Positions 1 through 4,951 of a stretch of 6,150 nt of DNA are shown piece by piece. Both the position numbers and the translations under genes were made by a program. Numbering within the stretch: the first letter of the stretch is position 1; each line of letters starts with the position of its first letter. The DNA comes from UBA12068 sp964452415. GTDB lineage: Bacteria; Patescibacteriota; Minisyncoccia; Moranbacterales; GWC2-37-73. The stretch covers positions 1-6,150 of the forward strand of contig CAYVME010000039.1 in assembly GCA_964452415.1 (NCBI GenBank), read 5' to 3'. The notes beneath the pieces are model-generated. The model did not search any database. It was not told where the DNA came from and was given only the letters and a program-made list of their open reading frames with translations.

Positions 1-153
1 GGAGCAAGAAACAATGCTCGCGTTAACCTTAAGATTAACGAACCAGAAGGTTCAACTCGAGGAGAGCGAACACCAAGACCAGAGGTTTCCCAAGCTCCAA
101 CCGAAGCTCCAAAAAAGAGCATCGATGACGTTCTTGGAGACATGAATATCTAA
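1..153 (+). CDS. C-terminal end of an unidentified protein (partial, 5' end outside window)
   Basis: The +1 frame is open from the first base to a TAA at 151-153, giving the last 50 residues of a protein. The tail is polar and rich in Pro, Glu, Arg and Lys (TPRPEVSQAPTEAPKK), which suggests a disordered linker, and it ends in an acidic-hydrophobic peptide, SIDDVLGDMNI. A flexible linker ending in a short acidic tip occurs in single-stranded DNA-binding proteins and other hub proteins. However, this tip is not the canonical DDDIPF, so I do not assign SSB. Terminator-like hairpins follow directly, supporting a genuine gene end. The coding frame is fairly secure; the function is unknown. Confidence 0.6.
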   Translation, partial: GARNNARVNLKINEPEGSTRGERTPRPEVSQAPTEAPKKSIDDVLGDMNI

Positions 154-175
154 AAAGTTTTTCAAATACTTTTTT
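152..175 (+). terminator. weak A/U-rich hairpin at the end of the partial gene
   Basis: AAAAAGT (152-158) can pair with ACTTTTT (168-174) around a 9-nt loop, and a short T-run forms the 3' arm. The hairpin overlaps the stop codon. It is nearly all A-U pairs and therefore weak. The stronger hairpin at 211-239 is the more likely terminator. Confidence 0.3.
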
Positions 176-210
176 ACCCATGCACTTTTGAAAATAGTGC
201 GGGGCAATAG

Positions 211-239
211 AAAAATCCCATCGCAAGGTGGGATTTTTT
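211..239. terminator. strong intrinsic terminator with GCAA tetraloop, bidirectional
   Basis: The 12-base arms at 211-222 and 227-238 pair completely (one T-G wobble) around a GCAA loop of the stable GNRA type. The 3' side ends in six T. The 5' side begins with five A, so it would also work on the minus strand. It separates the partial gene at 1-153 from the next promoter. Confidence 0.85.
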
Positions 240-245
240 GTATGC

Positions 246-274
246 TTGACTGCTTTTTAAAAAAAGTGTATATT
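246..274 (+). promoter_or_regulatory. sigma-70-type promoter for the 146-residue ORF
   Basis: A TTGACT -35 box (246-251) and a TATATT -10 box (269-274) are separated by exactly 17 nt, which is near-consensus. The expected start of transcription is about 281, leaving a leader of about 33 nt before the ATG at 314. The promoter lies between the terminator at 211-239 and the gene, so it should drive that gene alone. Confidence 0.75.
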
Positions 275-298
275 TCACAGTTCTTTTCATTACTAAAA

Positions 299-306
299 AG
301 GGGAGG
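299..306 (+). promoter_or_regulatory. strong Shine-Dalgarno site fixing the start at 314
   Basis: AGGGGAGG lies 7 nt before the ATG at 314. It decides the start: the open frame reaches back to an ATG at 188, but that stretch contains the terminator and promoter. It is the only strong Shine-Dalgarno site in the window. The other genes have weak or no recognisable sites. Confidence 0.8.
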
Positions 307-313
307 CCTTATT

Positions 314-754
314 ATGAACAGTGAAGCTCTGGTGCTAATACTACTTAAAAAGATAAGTATTCAGTTGGATGGTATGTCTTGGCATAATCAACAAAGAAAT
401 GTATTAGATGGAAAATATTTTGGTCATGTCATTGGCAAGAGAGTGCATCACAATGGTTTTGTGGCAATTCATCCTAAAATGCTTTCCAAAATTACAATCA
501 AGCTCATATATCAAGCACCTCGTAACGAGATGTTTGACGCAGATTCCCATCGGCATTATTTTGAGATAGAAATGGAACATTATGCTCCAGGTATTCCCAA
601 AAAAATACTTGAATGGTGTGCTGGTCCTAATGATTCCGGATATGACATTTTCATGAGGATATATTTGCGCTTGTGCAAGAAAAATGAAAATGTGATATGC
701 ACAAAAGAAGAGGAGACCATAAAGGCATTGGGAAAAATTGTAAGGGCAATGTGA
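314..754 (+). CDS. hypothetical protein, 146 residues, own promoter and terminator
   Basis: I do not recognise this protein. It has 146 residues, with no signal peptide, no clear membrane segment and no nucleotide-binding motif. It reads as a small soluble protein of mixed helix and strand. It has eight histidines, several of them clustered around residues 79-89 (HRHYFEIEMEH), and three cysteines at 102, 121 and 129. These could bind metal, but no known metal-site spacing is apparent. The start at 314 is set by the Shine-Dalgarno site at 299-306 and the promoter at 246-274. It ends at a TGA 20 nt before a strong terminator, so it is a complete one-gene transcription unit. It converges with folC, giving no operon clue to its role. 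It could be a lineage-specific gene or a transferred one. Confidence 0.8.
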   Translation: MNSEALVLILLKKISIQLDGMSWHNQQRNVLDGKYFGHVIGKRVHHNGFVAIHPKMLSKITIKLIYQAPRNEMFDADSHRHYFEIEMEHYAPGIPKKILEWCAGPNDSGYDIFMRIYLRLCKKNENVICTKEEETIKALGKIVRAM

Positions 755-774
755 AGAGTTGCCGAGAATAATAC

Positions 775-808
775 AGCGGGAGTGGTAAAACCACCCCGCT
801 ATTTTTTT
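775..808 (+). terminator. intrinsic terminator overlapping the convergent folC stop codon
   Basis: AGCGGG (775-780) pairs with CCCGCT (795-800) and GTGG (782-785) with CCAC (791-794). One A is bulged at 781 and the loop is TAAAA. Seven T follow at 802-808. The hairpin ends at the folC stop codon (799-801, read on minus), and the T-run is the complement of the last two Lys codons of folC. On the minus strand no U-tract follows, so it mainly serves the plus-strand gene. Confidence 0.85.
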
Positions 809-2139
809 AGGAAATTGTAGATTGAACTTATTAAGTATAGTGAACCAGTGATGACAACTGGTTTTTTTGATGCTTTAATATTGGCAAGTATTTCAGTTTT
901 TTTATTGGAAATTATTTTGAAGTTTTTGAAATTCTGAGATTTGAGGAATTTTGAAATTTCTTGATTATCAATGGAGATCCAATTGTTGTCCATGCCTGTT
1001 GTTGAAAATTGCGTCAAAATAATCTTGTCGGCAAGTGGAATTATTTTTTTGAGCATTTGCTTGAAATCCTTGCCTTTCTTGAAAGCAACAATGAACGAGA
1101 ATTTTTGCCTGGGAAACATTGCGGAAAGATTGCTCGTCAAAGCATCCATTTTTTGAGGGTTGTGCGCACCGTCGATGATCAAATTCCTTCCTTTAATTTT
1201 TAGAAGCTCCATTCGTCCTGGAATTTTGATGCTGCGTAACATGCTGCGTAACAATTTTTCATCAATTAAAAATTCATCTCGCTTGGATAGAATGGCAAGG
1301 CAGGCAAGTGCAAGGCAGCAATTTTCCGCTTGATGCTTTCCAATCAAGCCCAATGCTATATCTGATAAATTATTTTTTTCAAATGTAAAATTAAAAATTG
1401 TTTCCTGGGGAGTTGAAGAAATGATGGAATAATTTTTTCCAGGTTTTATGATTTGTAATGTTGCATCTTTTTCTTCGTATCTTTTTTTGATGATATTGCT
1501 GGCTGGCAAAGATTGATTGGTGGAAATGACAAAATTTCCATTTTGAATTATTCCTGCTTTTTCGCTCGCAATTTTCGCAATTGTGTTTCCAAGAATTTCA
1601 GTGTGATCCAATCCTATTTTGGTGATGATGCAAATTTTGTTTTTTGAGGTGACTGTGTTGGTGGCGTCGAGCATTCCACCAAGTCCTGTTTCAATCACTG
1701 CATAGTCCAATTTTTCTTGGGCAAACATGAAGAAGGCTAGAGCCACATTAATTTCAAAAAAAGTTGGCATGCCAAATTTCGATTTTTCCATTTTCAAAAT
1801 CATTGGCAAGATTTGGTTGAAATATTTCAAAACCATTTTTTCATTTGGAAGCTGATCGTTGATTTGCATTCTTTCGCGAATGTCAAAAACATGTGGTGAG
1901 ATTGAAAGTCCCACTGAAAATCCTTGGCTTGCCAGAATGTGGCTGGTCAGATGCGCCGTGGAACCCTTGCCAGAAGTTCCAGCAATGTGGATAACTTTAA
2001 TTTCGTTTTGAGGATTGCCAATAAGCTTCATGAAATGTTTGGCTCTCCTGAGCCCAATATCACCCATGAACAAATCTGCCCTCGTTGGAATGCGAGATTT
2101 CAAGAAGTCTTCAAATTCTGCCAAATTCTTTATTTCCAT
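799..2139 (-). CDS. folC: folylpolyglutamate synthase / dihydrofolate synthase FolC
   Basis: This is a cytoplasmic Mur-ligase-family enzyme that uses ATP to add glutamate to folates, and in some bacteria also to dihydropteroate. The 446-residue length is normal. Visible motifs are: P-loop GTSGKGS (54-60), SPH (81-83), ETGLGGMLDATN (150-161), ITKIGLDHTEILG with IASEKAGI (172-198), GKHQAENCCLA (267-277), PGRME (307-311), DGAHNP (323-328) and TGSLYLI (431-437). All core ligase motifs are present, so it should be active. The open frame extends to an ATG at 2250, but those extra 37 residues overlap the yhhQ end and do not look like FolC. The ATG at 2139 gives a normal N-terminus, although no Shine-Dalgarno site is visible. 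It lies 17 nt after yhhQ and is probably co-transcribed with it. No other folate gene is in the window; whether it also has dihydrofolate synthase activity cannot be told. Confidence 0.95.
   Translation of the reverse strand: MEIKNLAEFEDFLKSRIPTRADLFMGDIGLRRAKHFMKLIGNPQNEIKVIHIAGTSGKGSTAHLTSHILASQGFSVGLSISPHVFDIRERMQINDQLPNEKMVLKYFNQILPMILKMEKSKFGMPTFFEINVALAFFMFAQEKLDYAVIETGLGGMLDATNTVTSKNKICIITKIGLDHTEILGNTIAKIASEKAGIIQNGNFVISTNQSLPASNIIKKRYEEKDATLQIIKPGKNYSIISSTPQETIFNFTFEKNNLSDIALGLIGKHQAENCCLALACLAILSKRDEFLIDEKLLRSMLRSIKIPGRMELLKIKGRNLIIDGAHNPQKMDALTSNLSAMFPRQKFSFIVAFKKGKDFKQMLKKIIPLADKIILTQFSTTGMDNNWISIDNQEISKFLKSQNFKNFKIISNKKTEILANIKASKKPVVITGSLYLISSIYNFLKK
843..868 (+). terminator. 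possible second plus-strand terminator, antisense inside folC
   Basis: AACCAGT (843-849) and ACTGGTT (857-863) form a perfect 7-bp stem with a 7-nt loop, and T continues to 868. It lies within the folC codons for KKPVVITG, a conserved part of the protein, so it could be a by-product of coding. It sits 35 nt after the main terminator and could catch read-through antisense to folC. Confidence 0.45.
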
Positions 2140-2156
2140 GCGTTGCTTGCAATGTT

Positions 2157-2819
2157 TTATGCTTCTTGCATTGTGGGTGTCTGAGTATCTCTTTTGAGCC
2201 ACCTGACTCCCGCATAGACAAGTGGAGTTTCCAGTATAGATACTATGCATTTTAATGTCCAGTAGGGAATTATAAGCCCAACAAGAAAAACCATATTGTT
2301 TGAGAAAGGTTTGTCTATGGCATAAAAAGCAAACAAATAAAAGATGCTGGTATCAAAAAATTGTGCGACAAAATTTGAAGCATTGTTTCGGAGCCATAAA
2401 GATTTTTTGCCCATCATAGTTCTTATTTTGACGAAAACGAACACATCCATAAATTCAGCCACAAAAAATGCAAGCAGGCTCGCTATTGATATCCTAATGG
2501 ATGCTCCAAATATGCTTTGATAAGCTGACTGACTGTTGGCAAATCTTTGAGAGGGGGTAAGGTGTATGGCCACAAAAGAAAACACAATCAAAAAAATAAT
2601 CATAATAAGCCCGGATTTTATTATGCTTTTAATCCTTTCTTTTCCATAGGCTTCAGTGATAATGTCATTAACGGTGAATATAAAAGGCATCAAAAAGATT
2701 GCGACACTTGCATTGAAATTTCCAATCAGGGAGAAGGTCTTAGAGCCCATCAGTTCGGAAACTATTATGCAAAATATGTAAATTGAAATTAGAAAATCAA
2801 GTTTGTTTATTTTGAACAT
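2157..2819 (-). CDS. yhhQ: VUT-family queuosine precursor transporter (YhhQ/DUF165)
   Basis: This 220-residue inner-membrane protein belongs to the VUT family (DUF165), whose members import queuosine precursors such as preQ0, preQ1 or queuine. It has about six hydrophobic segments, roughly at 8-24, 35-52, 67-86, 108-130, 150-168 and 175-196. Family marks are NDIITEAYG (51-59), R109 with S113 and A114, the E122-x-x-D125 pair in a membrane segment, and R144-N145 followed by Q153 and D156-T157. Length and order fit the family. Exact substrate cannot be read from sequence. It is first in the operon with folC and divergent from trmD, another gene acting on the tRNA anticodon loop. No Shine-Dalgarno site precedes the ATG. 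An intrinsic terminator 31 nt upstream and a structured leader suggest control by premature termination. Confidence 0.9.
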   Translation of the reverse strand: MFKINKLDFLISIYIFCIIVSELMGSKTFSLIGNFNASVAIFLMPFIFTVNDIITEAYGKERIKSIIKSGLIMIIFLIVFSFVAIHLTPSQRFANSQSAYQSIFGASIRISIASLLAFFVAEFMDVFVFVKIRTMMGKKSLWLRNNASNFVAQFFDTSIFYLFAFYAIDKPFSNNMVFLVGLIIPYWTLKCIVSILETPLVYAGVRWLKRDTQTPTMQEA

Positions 2820-2845
2820 GTTATTTTTTAGAATGAATTTTTAGA

Positions 2846-2871
2846 CAACAAAAAAATCCGCCGAGCGGATT
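2846..2871 (-). terminator. intrinsic terminator between promoter and yhhQ
   Basis: Read on minus, AATCCGC (2871-2865) and GCGGATT (2861-2855) form a perfect 7-bp stem with a TCG loop. T continues through 2854-2850, then GTTG. On the plus strand the tract after the stem is not T-rich, so it acts on the minus strand. It lies downstream of the only good minus-strand promoter and 31 nt before yhhQ, so full-length mRNA requires read-through or antitermination. Confidence 0.8.
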
Positions 2872-2913
2872 AATATCTTATAAGATAAACTTAAAAAATC
2901 CATTCTCGACAAA

Positions 2914-2976
2914 TTAGTGGGATGAATATTGTTCATTAAAACCGGACCAAGTTTGCAGATTTTTTCTTATAAGCAT
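2914..2976 (-). CDS. possible 20-codon leaderless leader peptide
   Basis: An ATG at 2976 lies exactly where transcription should begin, 7 nt after the last base of the -10 box, the spacing seen in leaderless genes. The frame runs 20 codons (starting MLIRKNLQTW, ending QYSSH) to a TAA at 2914-2916. Nothing in the peptide resembles a known leader peptide, and there is no run of one regulatory amino acid. A 20-codon open frame is common by chance, and its first codons overlap the closing helix of the leader. It is recorded as a possibility only. Confidence 0.2.
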   Translation of the reverse strand: MLIRKNLQTWSGFNEQYSSH

Positions 2977-2982
2977 GATTGA

Positions 2983-3010
2983 ATATTAACAGTAATACAC
3001 TCTTTGTCAA
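2983..3010 (-). promoter_or_regulatory. sigma-70 promoter with extended -10 for the yhhQ-folC operon
   Basis: On the minus strand there is a perfect TTGACA -35 box (3010-3005), a 16-nt spacer and a TAATAT -10 box (2988-2983) preceded by an extended TGT (2991-2989). The expected start of transcription is about 2976. It is the strongest promoter in the window and the only good one seen upstream of yhhQ. Confidence 0.8.
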
Positions 3011-3018
3011 TTTTATGG

Positions 3019-3046
3019 AAAAAAGTGGCTCCTATGAGCCCTTTTT
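3019..3046. terminator. bidirectional terminator-like hairpin between divergent promoters
   Basis: GGCTC (3027-3031) pairs with GAGCC (3036-3040) around a CTAT loop. A-run 3019-3024 and T-run 3042-3046 lie on the outside and could extend the stem past a bulged T. Both strands present a U-tract after the stem. It lies between the minus promoter (2983-3010) and the plus promoter near 3064. It may insulate the two operons from antisense transcription. Confidence 0.6.
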
Positions 3047-3060
3047 ATTTTATTATATTA

Positions 3061-3069
3061 TGCTATAAT
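3061..3069 (+). promoter_or_regulatory. extended -10 promoter for trmD-ftsW
   Basis: TGCTATAAT is a perfect extended -10 element, with the TATAAT core at 3064-3069. No good -35 box lies 16-18 nt upstream, where the T-run of the hairpin sits, but an extended -10 can do without one. The expected start of transcription is about 3076, giving a 43-nt leader to the trmD ATG. Confidence 0.65.
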
Positions 3070-3118
3070 GCTTATACTGAAGCTAAAAAGTTAAGAAACT
3101 AATGCCTGGGAAGCTGTT

Positions 3119-3778
3119 ATGAAATTCGATATTATTACAATTTTCCCGCAGATTTTCGAGTCATATTTTGGCGAGTCGATTATTAAACGAGCCAAAGAAA
3201 AAGGTTTAATTGAGATTGAGGCACATAATTTGAGGGAATATGCCACCAATAAGCATCACAACACTGATGACACTCCATATGGTGGAGGAGCAGGGATGGT
3301 GATGCAAGTGCAACCCATTTTTGATTGTGTAAAAGCTATAAAGTCGAAAGTTGAAAATAACAATCAAAAAATAAGAACAATTTTGTTTTCAGCTAAGGGG
3401 AAAAGGTACACCCAAAAAGATGCTCACAGATTGACTCAGTATGATCAATTGATTTTTATTTGTGGCAGATATGAGGGTGTGGATGAGCGAGTGGCGGAAA
3501 ATATTGCAGATGAGGAAATTTCAATTGGTGATTTTGTTTTGACTGGTGGCGAGATTCCGGCCATGTTGGTGGTTGATTCGGTGACCAGGCTCTTGCCTGG
3601 AGTTTTGGGCAATGATTTCAGTTCAGTTGAAGAATCTCACAGTGAGGAAGGATATTTGGAATTTCCGCAATACACCAAGCCCGAAGAATTTGAAGGCTGG
3701 AAAGTTCCCGAAGTTCTTTTGAGTGGAAACCATGGCGAGATCGAAAAATGGAGAAAAGAAAAATCTAAAAAGAAATAA
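3119..3778 (+). CDS. trmD: tRNA (guanine-37-N1)-methyltransferase TrmD
   Basis: TrmD is a SPOUT (trefoil-knot) enzyme that uses S-adenosylmethionine to methylate N1 of G37, next to the anticodon of several tRNAs, preventing +1 frameshifting. It acts as a cytoplasmic dimer. Visible family motifs are: MKFDIITIFP at the start, YGGGAGMVM (54-62), LFSAKGK (89-95), ICGRYEGVDERV (114-125), the knot segment EISIGDFVLTGGE (133-145), R157 in SVTRLLPGVLG, and PQYTKPEEFEGWKVPEVLLSGNH (183-205). At 219 residues it is shorter than E. coli TrmD (255), losing mainly the C-terminal end. The linker reads SSVEESHSEEG, so the catalytic Asp (E. coli D169) seems to be Glu172. The start is chosen from the family N-terminus; GGGAAG 8 nt or so upstream is a modest ribosome site. 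The ftsW start follows 2 nt after the stop. Confidence 0.96.
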   Translation: MKFDIITIFPQIFESYFGESIIKRAKEKGLIEIEAHNLREYATNKHHNTDDTPYGGGAGMVMQVQPIFDCVKAIKSKVENNNQKIRTILFSAKGKRYTQKDAHRLTQYDQLIFICGRYEGVDERVAENIADEEISIGDFVLTGGEIPAMLVVDSVTRLLPGVLGNDFSSVEESHSEEGYLEFPQYTKPEEFEGWKVPEVLLSGNHGEIEKWRKEKSKKK

Positions 3779-3780
3779 AA

Positions 3781-4887
3781 ATGAACAAACAACTCGGAGA
3801 CAAAACATTGCTGACAATCGTGCTGATTTTGTTGACTCTCGGTTTGGTTATGATTTCAAGTGCTGGAATTATTTATAGTGAAACACGATTTGGAGATCCG
3901 TATTATTTTTTCAAGCATCAATTGATTTATGGTGTTGTGCCCGGACTTTTGGTGATGTATCTGCTTTCCAAAATTGATTATCATCTCTGGAAAAGGCTCG
4001 CAGTTCCAATCTTTTTTGTTTCGGTAATTTTTTTGCTCTTGGTTTTTGTGCCGGGAGTCGGAAATAAAGTGTATGGTGCCAGTCGTTGGATTCAACTCGG
4101 GCCGTTTTCTTTTCAGCCTTCTGAGATGGCAAAATTGGCAACAATAATATATCTGGCAGCTTGGCTTGAGGGCAGGGGTTTGCACAGGATTAAGGATGTT
4201 TTTGAGGGCATGCTTCCGTTTCTTGGCATTATGGGTCTGATTGGTTTCTTGATCATGAAGCAACCAGACACTGGAACTTTGGGTGTTATTGTCCTGACTT
4301 CATTTTCAATATTCTTCGTTTCTGGGGCAAGTCTTAAACATCTTTTTTCAATGGGCGGCATGGGCCTTGTTCTTCTTTGGATTTTGATAAAGATTGAGCC
4401 ATATCGCTTTGATCGAATTTCAGCGTTTCTTGATCCTTCAGCTGATCCGCAGGGAATTGGATATCAAATAAATCAAGCGCTTTTGGCGGTTGGCAGTGGT
4501 GGACTTTTTGGGGTTGGACTTGGTCATTCAAGACAAAAATTCAATTATCTTCCAGAGCCAGTTGGAGATTCGATCTTTGCGGTCATGGGGGAAGAACTTG
4601 GAATCATGGGCACAAGCATTTTGATTATTTTGTTTGTTGCTTTGGCAATGCGAGGAATAAAAATTGCCAAAAATGCCCCTGATATGTTTGGGCGATTGAT
4701 GGCGGTCGGAATCACGATGTGGATTGTTTTGCAAGCGTTTATTAATATTAGCGCCAACATCGCACTTGTTCCTCTGACTGGAATTCCACTTCCTTTTATT
4801 AGCTATGGTGGAACCTCGTTGCTTTTCTTATTGGCAGGAGTTGGTATTTTGCTAAACATCTCAAAACAATCAAGCTTGGAGCGTTAA
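3781..4887 (+). CDS. ftsW: SEDS peptidoglycan glycosyltransferase FtsW
   Basis: This 368-residue polytopic inner-membrane protein of the SEDS family (FtsW/RodA/SpoVE) polymerises lipid II into glycan strands with a partner class B penicillin-binding protein. It has about ten hydrophobic segments. Hallmarks are: GASRWIQLGPFSFQPSEMAKLA (99-120), QPDTGT (161-166), GYQINQALLAVGSGGLFGVGLGHS (227-250), KFNYLPE (253-259), D263 at the catalytic Asp position in VGDSIFAVMGEELG (261-274), and PLTGIPLPFISYGGTS (331-346). Length is normal. Adjacency to murG favours FtsW over RodA, as in division and cell-wall clusters, but the two are hard to separate by sequence. It starts 2 nt after the trmD stop, so the two are surely co-transcribed. 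Its ribosome site would be a plain A-rich stretch at the end of trmD. Confidence 0.93.
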   Translation: MNKQLGDKTLLTIVLILLTLGLVMISSAGIIYSETRFGDPYYFFKHQLIYGVVPGLLVMYLLSKIDYHLWKRLAVPIFFVSVIFLLLVFVPGVGNKVYGASRWIQLGPFSFQPSEMAKLATIIYLAAWLEGRGLHRIKDVFEGMLPFLGIMGLIGFLIMKQPDTGTLGVIVLTSFSIFFVSGASLKHLFSMGGMGLVLLWILIKIEPYRFDRISAFLDPSADPQGIGYQINQALLAVGSGGLFGVGLGHSRQKFNYLPEPVGDSIFAVMGEELGIMGTSILIILFVALAMRGIKIAKNAPDMFGRLMAVGITMWIVLQAFINISANIALVPLTGIPLPFISYGGTSLLFLLAGVGILLNISKQSSLER

Positions 4888-4908
4888 CTGGTGTATTTTG
4901 GGCATTAT

Positions 4909-4917
4909 TGCTATAAT
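4909..4917 (+). promoter_or_regulatory. extended -10 promoter for murG
   Basis: TGCTATAAT, identical to the element before trmD, lies in the ftsW-murG gap with its TATAAT core at 4912-4917. No convincing -35 box is visible. Transcription would start near 4924, giving a leader of about 28 nt. It suggests murG is also expressed independently of trmD-ftsW. Confidence 0.55.
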
Positions 4918-4951
4918 ATCTTCATGCAGAACAATTTTTAATAAAAATATT

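Larger units (their letters stand above)
2845..2976 (-). ncRNA. structured leader RNA of yhhQ-folC: candidate riboswitch or attenuator
   Basis: Transcription from the promoter at 2983-3010 should start near 2976. Read on minus, the RNA opens with CTTATAAG then AAAAAATC (2973-2958). The second block pairs fully with GATTTTTT (2900-2893), and the first with a second CTTATAAG (2884-2877). The result is a 16-bp closing helix with an 8-nt bulge on the 3' side. It encloses 57 nt that include a 5-bp hairpin (2936-2932 with 2926-2922). The 3' strand ends 5 nt before an intrinsic terminator (2871-2855). GGATT (2901-2897) in the closing helix could instead pair with AATCC (2871-2867), the 5' arm of the terminator, as an antiterminator. 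A terminator directly before a transporter gene is typical of riboswitch control. No preQ1-I or preQ1-II consensus is recognisable. A free small RNA is the alternative. Confidence 0.5.

Noticed and set aside
182..200. Small hairpin GCACT/AGTGC before the main terminator
   Set aside because: A 5-bp stem with a mismatch above it and no T-run; too weak to call as a feature next to the strong hairpin at 211-239.
188..313. Upstream extension of the 146-residue protein to an ATG at 188
   Set aside because: The stretch holds a strong terminator (211-239) and the promoter (246-274). The strong Shine-Dalgarno site points to the ATG at 314.
2140..2250. N-terminal extension of folC to an ATG at 2250
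   Set aside because: The 37 extra residues overlap the end of yhhQ and do not resemble FolC. The ATG at 2139 gives the normal family N-terminus.
2547..2786. 79-residue plus-strand open frame opposite yhhQ
   Set aside because: It is antisense to a well-supported membrane protein and has basic, repetitive composition typical of a shadow frame.
2860..2976. Known preQ1-I or preQ1-II riboswitch or T-box leader
   Set aside because: The leader lacks the preQ1-I core around AGCTACACCC, the preQ1-II pattern as I recall it, and the T-box sequence. The structured-RNA call stands without a named class; a preQ1-III match cannot be judged by eye.
3856..4263. 135-residue minus-strand open frame opposite ftsW
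   Set aside because: It is a low-complexity shadow of a secure SEDS gene, with no promoter, ribosome site or recognisable motif.
4898..4951. N-terminal extension of murG to an ATG at 4898
   Set aside because: It covers the likely promoter, and MurG proteins begin with the glycine-rich strand found at 4952.
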